Shown: positions 23,627 through 33,259 of the stretch, one piece after another
Layout of the letters: each line of letters starts with the position of its first letter
Numbering within the stretch: position 1 is the stretch's first letter
Origin: SAR86 cluster bacterium AG-422-O05
GTDB lineage: Bacteria > Pseudomonadota > Gammaproteobacteria > Magnimaribacterales > D2472
Assembly (NCBI GenBank): GCA_003213495.1
Contig: QCMW01000001.1
Location: forward strand, 248,001-312,000
Direction: 5' to 3'
DNA: 64,000 bases
Program-made: the position numbers and the translations under genes
Notes under the pieces: generated by a model
Databases searched by the model: none
Told to the model about the DNA's origin: nothing
The model's input: the letters and a program-made list of their open reading frames with translations, nothing else

Positions 23627-23630
23627 AGAT

Positions 23631-24068
23631 ATGGATATTAGAAAAATTAAAACTTTAATAGAAATGCTTGAGGAGTCTAATCTAAATGAAATTGAGGTCA
23701 CTCAAGGTGATGAATCAGTAAGAATTTCTAAAGGTAGAGGTCTTGTAGATCTAGTCGAAAACGATCAAGTAAATACAAGCATCTCTAATCAAGAAAGCTT
23801 TAGCTTAAATAAAGATGACACTAAAAATTTAGTTGGAGATCAAGTAAAAGCTCCTCTTGTTGGAACTTTTTATAGAAAACCTAGTCCTGATAGCGATCCA
23901 TTTGTAAAAGTTGGAGACGATGTGAAAAAGGGTCAGGTGCTTTGTATTATCGAGGCAATGAAAATGATGAATGAAATAAAATCTGAATTCGATGGAAAAG
24001 TATCATCTATTGAAGTAGAGGATGGGCAGCCGGTTGAGTTCGGTCAAACGATTATTGTTATTCAATAA
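23631..24068 (+). CDS. accB: acetyl-CoA carboxylase biotin carboxyl carrier protein
   Basis: Carries the biotin that shuttles CO2 to acetyl-CoA in the first step of fatty acid synthesis. The 145 residues have an N-terminal helix pair, a low-complexity linker (about 45-70) and the biotinyl domain from residue 71. The biotin-accepting Lys111 lies in IIEAMKMMNEI. It lies 4 bp after aroQ and 4 bp before accC. Confidence 0.97.
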   Translation: MDIRKIKTLIEMLEESNLNEIEVTQGDESVRISKGRGLVDLVENDQVNTSISNQESFSLNKDDTKNLVGDQVKAPLVGTFYRKPSPDSDPFVKVGDDVKKGQVLCIIEAMKMMNEIKSEFDGKVSSIEVEDGQPVEFGQTIIVIQ

Positions 24069-24072
24069 ATAA

Positions 24073-25419
24073 ATGTCATTTAAAGTCTTAATAGCCAATA
24101 GAGGAGAAATAGCATTAAGGGCTCTAAGAGCTTGTAGAGAACTTGGCATCAAAACTGTTGGAGTTTACTCAGAGGGTGATCGAGATTTAAAACATCTAAG
24201 ATTTGTAGACGAATCAGTATGTATTGGTCCTCCATCACCTATAGAAAGTTATTTAAATATTCCCTCGATTTTATCAGCAGCGGAACTGACAGAGGTTGAT
24301 GCTATATATCCTGGTTATGGATTTCTTGCAGAAAATCATGAATTTGCCGAACAGTGTAACAAGAGTGGATTTAAATTTATCGGGCCAAGCTCAGAAACAA
24401 TCAAGACAATGGGGGATAAAATTACTGCCAAGAATTTTGTTGAAAAATTTAACATACCAACTGTACCTGGTTATTCAAAGGATTTGCCAGATGATGAATC
24501 AAAGTTAAAGAAAATTGTTAATGAAATCGGATATCCAATAATTTTAAAAGCCACAGCTGGTGGTGGTGGAAGGGGAATGAGAGTTGTAACTAATGAAAAT
24601 GAGTTATTAGATTCGTTAAGAATAACAAAACAGGAGGCGCTGAATGCATTTGGAAATGATAAAGTTTATATAGAAAAATTTATTCAAAAACCTCGCCATA
24701 TAGAAGTTCAAATTGTTGGAGATGGGAAAGGAAATGCAATTCATTTAGGAACTAGAGACTGCAGCCTGCAAAGAAGGCATCAAAAAATAATTGAAGAGGC
24801 TCCTGCATTGGATCTTGATTTAGATAGTCTAAATATCTTGTTGGATGCATGTGTAAATTTGTGTAAAAAAATTAATTACGAAGGCGCAGGAACGCTTGAA
24901 TTTTTATACGAAAATAAGGAGTTTTACTTCATTGAAATGAATACAAGAATCCAAGTAGAGCATCCTGTAACTGAAATGATAACTGGATTTGATATTGTAA
25001 AAGCTCAAATAAAAATAGCTCTTGGTATAAATTATGATTTAGACCAAAAACTTATAACATTCAAAGGTCATTCAATTGAATGTAGGATAAATGCAGAAGA
25101 TCCTGAAACCTTTGAGCCTTGTCCAGGACAAATTACTAGGATGCATACAGCAGGAGGCTTTGGAATAAGGTATGATTCGCATATCTATGGAGGTTACAAT
25201 GTCAGTCCTTTCTATGATTCTTTGCTTGCAAAAATAATTACACAGGCAAATTCTAGGAAAACTGCTATAAAAAGAATGCTCTCTGCTTTGGATGAATTTT
25301 ATGTTGAAGGTATTAAAACTAATCACTCTCTTCATGAAAAGATATTAATAGATGAAATATTTATAGAAAATAAACATACGATTAATTACCTTGAAAAAGA
25401 GTTTTTAAAGAAAAAATGA
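24073..25419 (+). CDS. accC: acetyl-CoA carboxylase biotin carboxylase subunit
   Basis: ATP-grasp enzyme that carboxylates the biotin on AccB. At 448 aa it has normal length. [22 protein letters not shown] at the N-terminus, the glycine-rich ATP lid [14 protein letters not shown] (near 158-172), and [13 protein letters not shown] (near 287-300) are all intact. Its stop overlaps the leuS start by 4 bp (ATGA), tying fatty acid synthesis and a tRNA synthetase into one transcript. Confidence 0.98.
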   Translation: MSFKVLIANRGEIALRALRACRELGIKTVGVYSEGDRDLKHLRFVDESVCIGPPSPIESYLNIPSILSAAELTEVDAIYPGYGFLAENHEFAEQCNKSGFKFIGPSSETIKTMGDKITAKNFVEKFNIPTVPGYSKDLPDDESKLKKIVNEIGYPIILKATAGGGGRGMRVVTNENELLDSLRITKQEALNAFGNDKVYIEKFIQKPRHIEVQIVGDGKGNAIHLGTRDCSLQRRHQKIIEEAPALDLDLDSLNILLDACVNLCKKINYEGAGTLEFLYENKEFYFIEMNTRIQVEHPVTEMITGFDIVKAQIKIALGINYDLDQKLITFKGHSIECRINAEDPETFEPCPGQITRMHTAGGFGIRYDSHIYGGYNVSPFYDSLLAKIITQANSRKTAIKRMLSALDEFYVEGIKTNHSLHEKILIDEIFIENKHTINYLEKEFLKKK

Positions 25420-27821
25420 GTTCTACATATAATCCAAAATTCATTGAAAAAAAGATTCAAAAAAAATGGGATCAAGAAAAAAGATATGAATCAAAAATAG
25501 ATAATAGGGAAAAATACTATTGTCTGTCTATGTTTCCTTATCCATCTGGTAAATTACATATGGGCCATGTTAGAAATTACACAATTGGTGATGTAATTTC
25601 TCGTTACAAGAGAATGAAAAATTTTAATGTATTTCAGCCAATGGGATGGGATGCTTTTGGTTTACCCGCGGAAAATGCTGCAATAGCTAATAAAGTTAGC
25701 CCCAAAGAATGGACAGATAAAAATATCGAAAATATGAAGGCTCAACTAAGGTCTTTAGGTTTCAGTTATGATTGGTCAAAAGAACTAAGAACTTGTGATT
25801 CAAAATACTATAAATGGGAACAACTGATATTTAAAAAATTTTTTGATGCTGGCTTAGTTTATAGAAAAAAATCACTTGTTAACTGGGACCCAGTCGATGA
25901 AACAGTGCTAGCAAATGAACAAGTAATTGATGGTAAGGGTTGGCGTTCTGGCGCTCAAATAGAGATTAAAGAAGTTGATCAGTGGTTTATTAGAATAACT
26001 AAATATGCTGATGAATTGCTAAATTCACTTGATGATCTTGATTGGCCAGAAAATGTAAAATTAATGCAAAAAAACTGGATTGGGAAATCTAAAGGTGCTG
26101 AAATTAAATACAAGATTGAGGACTCAGATGATTGCCTTATAGCCTTTTCTACAAGACCTGATACTATTTTTGGGGTTTCATTCCTTGCAATAGCTCCAAA
26201 TCATCCTATTGCTATTCAGTTATCAAATAAAAATAAAGAAATAAAAGAGTTTCTAAATAAATGCAAAGAAATTAAAGCGGCCGAAGCTGATATTGCTAAA
26301 GCTGAGAAGCTAGGAATAGATACCAACATTAAGGTAATTCATCCATTTACAAAAGAGAAAATACCATTGTGGATAGGTAATTTTGTTTTATTAGAATATG
26401 GAACAGGTGTTGTCATGGGTGTGCCTGGTCATGATTCAAGAGATTATGAGTTTGCAAAAAAATATGAATTACAAATTAATCAAGTAATAGATACTGGTGA
26501 AAAATCTCTGCCAATTGTTGAGAAAGGAAAGCTTATAAATTCTCAAAAATATGATGGCATGATATCTGATGAAGCAATTAAAGAAATAATAAATGATCTT
26601 GTTAAAATGAATTCTGGCTCTGAACTCATTCAATTTAGATTACGAGACTGGGGTGTAAGTAGGCAAAGATATTGGGGCTGTCCTATACCGGTAATTTATG
26701 AGGAAGAATCTCCAAAAGTTATTGAGAAAGAGGAAATGCCAATAGAACTTCCAGCGCTTGAGGAAGGCTCTCTCCCAAAACCTTTAAGTCAAAATAAAAG
26801 CTTTATTAATTTTGAGAACAATCTTCGAAGAGAAACTGATACTTTTGATACCTTTATGGATTCATCATGGTATTACGCGAGATTTACTTCAGCTGACAAT
26901 GATAATGATATTTTTGATCAAAATACAAAATATTGGCTTCCAGTCGATCTTTATATAGGTGGTATTGAGCATGCAATACTTCACTTGTTATATTCGAGAT
27001 TTTTTCATAAAGCTCTAAGGGATATTGGCCTTTTAGAAGGTGATGAGCCCTTTAAAAGATTGCTCACCCAAGGAATGGTGTTAAAAGATGGAGCAAAAAT
27101 GTCAAAATCTAAAGGTAATACTGTAGATCCGCAATCATACATAGAAAAATATGGTGCAGATACAGTTAGACTATATATGATGTTTACATCTCCTCCAGAA
27201 CAAAGTCTTGAGTGGAGTGAATCATCTGTAGAGGGAGCCTCAAGATTTTTAAAAAAAATATGGAACCTTGTAGATGGAAGAAAATTTGAAATTTATGATA
27301 TTGATAATAATTTTTCTAAAGAAGAATTAAATCTTCGAAGAAAATCACACGCAACTCTTAAAAAAGTAGAAAATGACTTTGATGTTAGATTCTCATTTAA
27401 TACAGCAATTGCAGCAATTATGGAGTTGATAAATTTTATTCCTGAGGATTTTAAGAGTGAGAATGCTAGTGACACTCAAAAATTTTGTTTAAATGAGACA
27501 ATAGTTTTCACCTTAAAAATGCTATTTCCAATTGCTCCTCATATAAGTGAATATTTATGGAATACTTTCAAAGTAGAAGGATCAAATATTGAATCCTCAT
27601 GGCCTAGTTTTGATGCAAACCTTATAGAGGCAGAAGAGTTTGAACTTATCATTCAAGTAAATGGAAAAGTAAGAGGAAAAATAAATCTTGATAAAAATAC
27701 CTTACAAGACAAAATAGAACAAACTGCATTGACAGTAGAAAATGTCAAAAACTTTATTGGTTCCTCTGAAATTAAAAAAACTATATATGTAAAAGAAAAA
27801 ATAATTAATTTTGTTATTTAA
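25416..27821 (+). CDS. leuS: leucyl-tRNA synthetase
   Basis: Class I synthetase charging tRNA-Leu; 801 aa, somewhat shorter than the E. coli enzyme (about 860). The HIGH motif appears as [11 protein letters not shown] (near 48-58), the KMSKS loop as [14 protein letters not shown] (near 560-573), and the editing-domain block [18 protein letters not shown] near 240 is intact. The leuS-lptE-holA order downstream is the conserved gammaproteobacterial one. Confidence 0.98.
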   Translation: MSSTYNPKFIEKKIQKKWDQEKRYESKIDNREKYYCLSMFPYPSGKLHMGHVRNYTIGDVISRYKRMKNFNVFQPMGWDAFGLPAENAAIANKVSPKEWTDKNIENMKAQLRSLGFSYDWSKELRTCDSKYYKWEQLIFKKFFDAGLVYRKKSLVNWDPVDETVLANEQVIDGKGWRSGAQIEIKEVDQWFIRITKYADELLNSLDDLDWPENVKLMQKNWIGKSKGAEIKYKIEDSDDCLIAFSTRPDTIFGVSFLAIAPNHPIAIQLSNKNKEIKEFLNKCKEIKAAEADIAKAEKLGIDTNIKVIHPFTKEKIPLWIGNFVLLEYGTGVVMGVPGHDSRDYEFAKKYELQINQVIDTGEKSLPIVEKGKLINSQKYDGMISDEAIKEIINDLVKMNSGSELIQFRLRDWGVSRQRYWGCPIPVIYEEESPKVIEKEEMPIELPALEEGSLPKPLSQNKSFINFENNLRRETDTFDTFMDSSWYYARFTSADNDNDIFDQNTKYWLPVDLYIGGIEHAILHLLYSRFFHKALRDIGLLEGDEPFKRLLTQGMVLKDGAKMSKSKGNTVDPQSYIEKYGADTVRLYMMFTSPPEQSLEWSESSVEGASRFLKKIWNLVDGRKFEIYDIDNNFSKEELNLRRKSHATLKKVENDFDVRFSFNTAIAAIMELINFIPEDFKSENASDTQKFCLNETIVFTLKMLFPIAPHISEYLWNTFKVEGSNIESSWPSFDANLIEAEEFELIIQVNGKVRGKINLDKNTLQDKIEQTALTVENVKNFIGSSEIKKTIYVKEKIINFVI

Positions 27822-27868
27822 TTTTCTTCTCTAAATATTTTTATGTTTAATGTAAGATAACGATAGTA

Positions 27869-28339
27869 ATGAAGATTAAATATTTTTTATTTCTTTTGTC
27901 TTTGATATTAGTAGTATCGGCATGCAGTACAAATCAATTTCAAAAATTAGATTTAGATGATAGTTACTATCAACTTACCTTTGGGAAAAGTGTTCCTTTG
28001 GAATTAAAACAACAAGCCATATCTGTATTTACAAAAAATCAGCAATCTCCTTCAATACAAAATAATAACATTGAAATAAATAATTACCGGTCTAAGCAAT
28101 ATGACGTATATGCGGGAAATGCGTTGAGGGCATTAGAAACTGAAATGAGTATTTCAATTGCTATTAAGATTAAAAAAAATAATAAAATCATTGAAAAAAC
28201 AATCGTATCAACTAAAAGATTTAGTGCAATTGAACTTAATCCTTTAGCTGAAAAAGAAATGTTCAAGTTTATTGAGGAGCAGCTCATTAATGATTTAATT
28301 GACAAGCTTATTATCGAGGTAAACTTAATTGATATGTAA
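27869..28339 (+). CDS. lptE: LPS-assembly lipoprotein LptE
   Basis: Outer-membrane lipoprotein that plugs the LptD barrel and helps insert lipopolysaccharide. The 156 residues begin with a signal peptide and the lipobox VVSAC (Cys at about residue 19). The mature sequence is poorly conserved, as in the family, but has the pattern of two helices packed on a sheet. Position between leuS and holA is the strongest support. Presence of LptE implies an LPS-bearing outer membrane. Confidence 0.85.
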   Translation: MKIKYFLFLLSLILVVSACSTNQFQKLDLDDSYYQLTFGKSVPLELKQQAISVFTKNQQSPSIQNNNIEINNYRSKQYDVYAGNALRALETEMSISIAIKIKKNNKIIEKTIVSTKRFSAIELNPLAEKEMFKFIEEQLINDLIDKLIIEVNLIDM

Positions 28340-29306
28340 CGCCACTTCATTAAAAAAATATTTTAACGAATCAACAAAAATATTTTTTCTTTATGGCTCA
28401 GAAATTGTACTTATAAACGATTCTGCTGATCAGATAAATGAATTCTTCATAAAAAAAGACTTCTCTGAAAGAATAATACTTACAAAAGAAAATTTCAAAG
28501 ATGCTCAAAAAATTATTATGCAAAATGCTGGAGGCTCTTTATTTGATTCAAAAGTTATAATTGAAATTATTCATAATGGTTCTGGAACAACTTTACCGAA
28601 AGATGTTCTGAGTGTTTTTGACACTCAAAATTTCAATAATATTGTAATTGTTGTTAGAAGTACGATTAAAAAAATAAATAAAAATTCAGCATGGGTCAAG
28701 TTAATTGATAGCAAAGCATTAATAATTGAATGTAATAAACTTAAAACTTATGAAGAAAAAGCTTGGGTAAAAGGTCGTCTTAATTTTATGAACAAGAATG
28801 ACGCCGAAGAATATACTGAAAGACTGACAAACATGTTTTCTGGAAATTTGGTTGCACAAAATAATGAAATTAATCTGCTCAAACTTACCTACTCAAAAAA
28901 TGCTGAAAATCAGAAGATTAATTATGACGATGCTGAGTTTATGCCTTATGAGCTTGAAGATAAAATCATTGAGCTTGATACAAAAAATGCATTAAGAATT
29001 ATCCATACAATTAAAAAAAATGAAGATCACTATGCGCAGTATTTAGTTTCAATTGTTGGAAGTATTATTAACACTTCAATATCTATCTTTCAAAATAAAA
29101 AATTAAATCTAGAGGATTTAGGTGTATGGAGAAGTAAACTTCGAGGATATAAAAAATTTATATCAAAAAGTAACATTAAAAAACTTATGCCAATGCAGAA
29201 ACAAATATATCATCTTGATTTAGCATCAAAAGGTCTGACAGGGATTTCAAAAGAACAATTTTGGTATGAACTCGAAAATATGGTAGTTCAACTAACCTCT
29301 AAGTAA
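28329..29306 (+). CDS. holA: DNA polymerase III delta subunit
   Basis: Clamp-loader subunit that opens the beta sliding clamp; 325 aa. The N-terminal IFFLYGSEIVLINDSADQI fits the HolA pattern 'lyLl-GdE..L..ea'. The rest is divergent but collinear, with VRSTIKKINKNSAWVKLI near 110. The start appears to be TTG at 28329, overlapping lptE by 11 bp; no ATG precedes the conserved region, so the exact start is uncertain. In enterics nadD follows holA; here a convergent aminotransferase overlaps it by 8 bp instead. Confidence 0.88.
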   Translation: MICNATSLKKYFNESTKIFFLYGSEIVLINDSADQINEFFIKKDFSERIILTKENFKDAQKIIMQNAGGSLFDSKVIIEIIHNGSGTTLPKDVLSVFDTQNFNNIVIVVRSTIKKINKNSAWVKLIDSKALIIECNKLKTYEEKAWVKGRLNFMNKNDAEEYTERLTNMFSGNLVAQNNEINLLKLTYSKNAENQKINYDDAEFMPYELEDKIIELDTKNALRIIHTIKKNEDHYAQYLVSIVGSIINTSISIFQNKKLNLEDLGVWRSKLRGYKKFISKSNIKKLMPMQKQIYHLDLASKGLTGISKEQFWYELENMVVQLTSK

Positions 29307-30126
29307 GATATTTATTGTTAAAGCTTCTTTCACATTCTAAAAATAGCTTATGATTTGTTATCAAATTAGTATTTAGATTTGCTATTTCTGTAACTTGAGC
29401 TAAACCCTTTGTTGAGCTGGTAAGCCATATTGATTTTGCATTCGATAATTCTTGAAGACTATAATCGCCCTCTTCAAAGTTTAATCCAAGATTTCTTATC
29501 TCCTTGATAAGTAACTCTCTGGTAATGCCTGGTAAAATATTATTAGCTAAAGACGGTGTGTATATACATTCATCGGTAGCAAAAAATATGTTTGAAGCTC
29601 CTCCTTCAGTAAGAAGATTTGCTTTATGCATAATGACTTCATTACATCCATCTTTTTTTGCTTCGTTCATACTCAATACATTTCCAAGCAAAGAGGTAGA
29701 CTTGATATCACATCTTTGCCATCTAATATCCTCACATACCGAAACCTTTAGTGTTTGGGGATTAAAATTATGTTCTACAGCATATCCAAAAGTTTCTACA
29801 TCAAGCGAGTCTTCATACATATGAGATCGTAAAGCATCTATACCTCTTGAGATTTGATAATAAACATAACCATTTTTTAGATTACTATCTTCTATTAAAG
29901 ATGCAATTTCTGATGAAATTGCCTCAATATTGATTGATATTCCAAGAGCGCTACAACTATTTTGAAGTCTGTATATATGCTTTTTATAAGCAATAGCTAT
30001 GAAATTATAGAAAGGAATGACTTCATATACGCTATCTGAAAAAGTATAAGCTCTACTTAGTGGTGAAATTTTAATATCTTCAAGACAACTAAAGCTGCCA
30101 TTATAAACAGCATAAATTTTTTTCAT
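29299..30126 (-). CDS. dat: D-amino acid aminotransferase (class IV, PLP)
   Basis: Branched-chain/D-amino-acid aminotransferase fold, 275 aa. The DAAT-like features are the N-terminal YNGSFSCLEDIKISPLSRAY, RWQRCDIKSTSLLGN with the PLP lysine (near 147), and LLTEGGASNIFF. It probably interconverts D-alanine and D-glutamate for peptidoglycan. The neighbour dacA, a D-Ala carboxypeptidase that releases D-alanine, supports this over branched-chain or aminodeoxychorismate roles. It follows dacA directly and is convergent with holA. Confidence 0.85.
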   Translation of the reverse strand: MKKIYAVYNGSFSCLEDIKISPLSRAYTFSDSVYEVIPFYNFIAIAYKKHIYRLQNSCSALGISINIEAISSEIASLIEDSNLKNGYVYYQISRGIDALRSHMYEDSLDVETFGYAVEHNFNPQTLKVSVCEDIRWQRCDIKSTSLLGNVLSMNEAKKDGCNEVIMHKANLLTEGGASNIFFATDECIYTPSLANNILPGITRELLIKEIRNLGLNFEEGDYSLQELSNAKSIWLTSSTKGLAQVTEIANLNTNLITNHKLFLECERSFNNKYLT

Positions 30127-31275
30127 CTAAGTCAATCCAAACAAACTCATAATCCAGAGAACGAATCTAGACCAAAGTCTTCCAAAGAAACCCTTTGCTT
30201 CAATATCTTCAAGTGCAATTAGATCTGAAATTAGTACAGTATTATTGTCACTAATTAATTCTAAAGTACCAATTTTGTCTCCTTTGTTAATTGGTGCTTG
30301 AACATTATTCTTCACAACATAATTTACTTTTAAATCTTTAAACTTTGTTCTTGGTAAGGTAACAGAGATATCATTTTCAACACCAAGACTAATTGTGTCA
30401 TTTTTTCCACCCCATACTTTTGCAGATGCATATTCTTTGCCGACATCAAAATATTTCTCTGTGGCATAAAATCTAAAGCCGTACTCAAGTAATCTTTGAG
30501 TGTCTGAAAAACTATTGTTAGCTGAATCACTTCCAGCCACAACGGTAATCAACCTCATATTTCCTCTTTTTGCCGAGCCTATCAAACAATATCCTGCAGA
30601 AGATGTATAACCAGTTTTTACTCCATCAGAAGTTTTATCTCTCCAAAGCAATTTATTTCGATTGAGTTTATTGCTTGAAATACCTCCATATTCAAACTCT
30701 TTCTCTTTGAATAAAGAATATATTTCTGGGAATTTTGTTATAAAGTTGGATGTGAGTATTGCCAAGTCTTCAGCAGTAGTTAAATGATTTTCATTAGGCA
30801 AACCAGTAGAATTCATAAATAAAGTATTGTTCATTCCCAATGAAGCTGCATAAGCATTCATTAAATCTACAAATCCATCTTCAGTGCCTCCAACATACTC
30901 AGCTATTGCAACGGCAGCATCATTACCCGATTGAATAATTATTCCTTTTAGGAGATCTAAAATGCTTACTCTTTTATCTACTTCAATAAACATTTTTGAA
31001 CCACCCATCTTCCACGCTTTTTCACTGATTAAAACTTCATCATTAATGCTAATAAGATCGTTTTCAATTTGGTCTGCGATCACATAAGCAGTCATCACTT
31101 TTGTCATGCTTGCAGGCTCTATAAATCCATCTGAATTTGATTCTGCGATAATGGTATTTGTCGTTGGATCTATGAGTATGTATCCTTTTAAATTTAGTTC
31201 AGGTGCATTTGGAACAAAACTTTGCCCCAAGATTATATTTGAAACTAGTAATGTAAATAATAATAGATTTTTCAT
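30127..31275 (-). CDS. dacA: D-alanyl-D-alanine carboxypeptidase (PBP5/6 type)
   Basis: Periplasmic enzyme trimming the terminal D-Ala from peptidoglycan stem peptides. The 382 residues start with a signal peptide (about 1-18). The catalytic triplet motifs are SMTK (56-59), SGN (near 116) and KTG in DGVKTGYTSSAG (near 214). The C-terminal GFFGRLWSRFVLWIMSLFG is the amphipathic membrane anchor typical of PBP5/6. It overlaps mltB by 4 bp and ends the elongasome block. Confidence 0.97.
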   Translation of the reverse strand: MKNLLLFTLLVSNIILGQSFVPNAPELNLKGYILIDPTTNTIIAESNSDGFIEPASMTKVMTAYVIADQIENDLISINDEVLISEKAWKMGGSKMFIEVDKRVSILDLLKGIIIQSGNDAAVAIAEYVGGTEDGFVDLMNAYAASLGMNNTLFMNSTGLPNENHLTTAEDLAILTSNFITKFPEIYSLFKEKEFEYGGISSNKLNRNKLLWRDKTSDGVKTGYTSSAGYCLIGSAKRGNMRLITVVAGSDSANNSFSDTQRLLEYGFRFYATEKYFDVGKEYASAKVWGGKNDTISLGVENDISVTLPRTKFKDLKVNYVVKNNVQAPINKGDKIGTLELISDNNTVLISDLIALEDIEAKGFFGRLWSRFVLWIMSLFGLT

Positions 31276-32162
31276 TTTTTAAACTCTTCTGCTAAATAGT
31301 AAACCGCCATGGCATACACATCACTAATATTATATCTGGCAATTGCACGAAAGTTATCATCCCCTATGAAATGTAATTCCTCTCCTTTTTCAATAAAAGT
31401 TAATGGAATGAATTGTGTTAATGATTCGTGGGGTTTATAGAACTTTCTTACATTATTTGGATAAACCTTAGTCACTACTTTTCCTTCTTTCTTCCATCCA
31501 TGTCTTTTTAAATAGTTTGCGATACTCCCAATTGCATCCTCTACAGAATTGAATAGATCTACATACCCATCGCCATCATAATCAATGGCATATGCTCTGT
31601 AACTTGACGATATAAATTGAGAATATCCCATGGCTCCAGCGTATGAACCTTTTGTTTTAAGGATATCAATATCATTCTCTCTTGTAAGAAGAAAAAATTG
31701 AATTAACTCACTTCTGAAGAATTTGGATCTTCTTGGGTCATCAAAACCTAATGTTGTTAAGCTATCAATGACTCTAAAACTTCCCATGTTTCCACCAAAA
31801 TTGGTTTCTACTCCAAGGATAGCAGTAATTATTTCTTTAGGAACCCCAAATTCAGCCTCAGCCCTTTCTAAGGTATTAATATTCTCTTCTATAAACTTTT
31901 TACCATCTCTAATTCTTTTTTTCTTGATAAAGATTGCCTTGTAATCGTCCCAAGTTTTAGTTTTTTCAGCAGGATTTGCAACTTTCTTAAGCATTTCATC
32001 TCTTCTCTTTGCATTTTGAAGAACTTCAATGACATAAGCTTCTTCAAAACCATATTCATTTACAAGCTCATCAATTAACATCTGACTATCTTTATGCGTT
32101 GAATAGTCTGCTTCCAAAACAAAGCTAAATGTTAGAATTGTGATAAGTAATAAATTTTTCAT
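31272..32162 (-). CDS. mltB: lytic murein transglycosylase B
   Basis: Cleaves peptidoglycan glycan strands to 1,6-anhydro ends; 296 aa. The start at 32162 is chosen because it gives a signal peptide (MKNLLLITILTFSFVLEA) and overlaps the rodA stop as ATGA; an upstream ATG at 32360 lies inside rodA. The catalytic Glu is in AILGVETNFGG near residue 119, followed by GAMGYSQFISSSYRAYAIDYDGDG, written here over the substrate groove (about 180-203). No lipobox Cys is seen, so it is a soluble rather than lipoprotein form. Located in the mrdA-rodA cluster. Confidence 0.93.
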   Translation of the reverse strand: MKNLLLITILTFSFVLEADYSTHKDSQMLIDELVNEYGFEEAYVIEVLQNAKRRDEMLKKVANPAEKTKTWDDYKAIFIKKKRIRDGKKFIEENINTLERAEAEFGVPKEIITAILGVETNFGGNMGSFRVIDSLTTLGFDDPRRSKFFRSELIQFFLLTRENDIDILKTKGSYAGAMGYSQFISSSYRAYAIDYDGDGYVDLFNSVEDAIGSIANYLKRHGWKKEGKVVTKVYPNNVRKFYKPHESLTQFIPLTFIEKGEELHFIGDDNFRAIARYNISDVYAMAVYYLAEEFKK

Positions 32163-33259
32163 TTTTGCATTAATTTTTTGTGTGATGCCATAGAAATAAT
32201 TATTCCAAAGGCAATATAGAATGATAACAAAGATGAGCCACCTTTGCTTATAAAAGGCAAAGGCATTCCAACAACTGGGATAATTCCAACTACCATAGAA
32301 AGATTTATTAAGACAGTCGATAAAAATATTAGGCTCAATCCTCCTATTGTTAGTCTGCAAAAGCGATCTCTTGCATTAAGTGCAAGATATAAACATCTAA
32401 GCAAAATAAATATAAAGACAGTTAAAAGCAGGCATACTCCTATAAATCCAAACTCTTCTGCAATTACAGAAAAAATAAAATCCGTTTCTGTTTCTGGTAA
32501 AAAATCTAAGTGAGCTTGCGAACCCATCTGATAACCTTTTCCTTGCAAGCCACCAGAACCTATTGCAATCTTTGATTGTGTGATATTCCAGCCTGTTCCA
32601 TAAGGATCTGCTGATGGATCTAATAGAGTTAAAATTCTTTGTTGCTGAAAAGGCTCCAAAAAATTATTCCAAAAAAAAGGTAATGATAAGATAAATGCGA
32701 TTGATGAGAATCCAATGAATTTCCAGCTTAATCCAGCTAAAAATAAGATATAAATTCCTGACATAAGAATAACTAAGCTTGTCCCTAGGTCTGGTTGAAT
32801 CCTAACTAAATTCACAATAATTAAAATTACAATTAATGTGATAAATGTATTTAATAAGCTTATTGGAAGTTTCTTATCATAAAGATATCCAGCCAAAAAA
32901 ACTGGCAATGTTATTTTTATAATTTCAGAAGATTGAAGAGTAAAGAAACCAAAATCAAGCCATCTTTTTGCGCCATTCGCTTCCTTTCCAATCAATAGGG
33001 TAAGCACAATTAATACTATCGATATTCCAAAAAACATTAATGAATTACTTTTATAAAAATTGGGGTCTGGTTGACTTAAAAAAAACATCAGCAACAAGCC
33101 AAAAAGTACAAAAATTGATTGCTTGAATACGACAACAGTATTTGCTTGAGATGCACTATATAAAAAAACCAAGCCCATGATTGAAAGCAAAGATATTGAA
33201 ATAAATAAATATTTATCAAAATAAATAGTTTTATTTCTTAAATTTAATAAATTTTTCAT
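32159..33259 (-). CDS. rodA: rod-shape peptidoglycan polymerase RodA
   Basis: SEDS-family glycosyltransferase of the elongasome, with about ten membrane helices in 366 aa. Conserved blocks are GANGAKRWLDFGFFTLQSSE (near 92-111), IRIQPDLGTSLVI-like RIQPDLGTSLVILMSG, and the C-terminal MPLPFISKGGSSLLS. It overlaps mrdA and mltB by 4 bp each. With PBP2 it builds the lateral wall, so this organism is probably rod-shaped or at least elongates laterally. Confidence 0.96.
   Translation of the reverse strand: MKNLLNLRNKTIYFDKYLFISISLLSIMGLVFLYSASQANTVVVFKQSIFVLFGLLLMFFLSQPDPNFYKSNSLMFFGISIVLIVLTLLIGKEANGAKRWLDFGFFTLQSSEIIKITLPVFLAGYLYDKKLPISLLNTFITLIVILIIVNLVRIQPDLGTSLVILMSGIYILFLAGLSWKFIGFSSIAFILSLPFFWNNFLEPFQQQRILTLLDPSADPYGTGWNITQSKIAIGSGGLQGKGYQMGSQAHLDFLPETETDFIFSVIAEEFGFIGVCLLLTVFIFILLRCLYLALNARDRFCRLTIGGLSLIFLSTVLINLSMVVGIIPVVGMPLPFISKGGSSLLSFYIAFGIIISMASHKKLMQK

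Noticed and set aside
29640-29700. Apparent loss of the PLP lysine in the class IV aminotransferase (Met where VLAKQ is common)
   Set aside because: The catalytic lysine of this family is the one in DIKSxxLL, which is present; the VLAKQ lysine is not the Schiff-base residue.
32163-32360. A longer MltB start at 32360
   Set aside because: It lies within rodA and would bury the signal peptide; the ATGA overlap at 32162 is consistent with neighbouring junctions.
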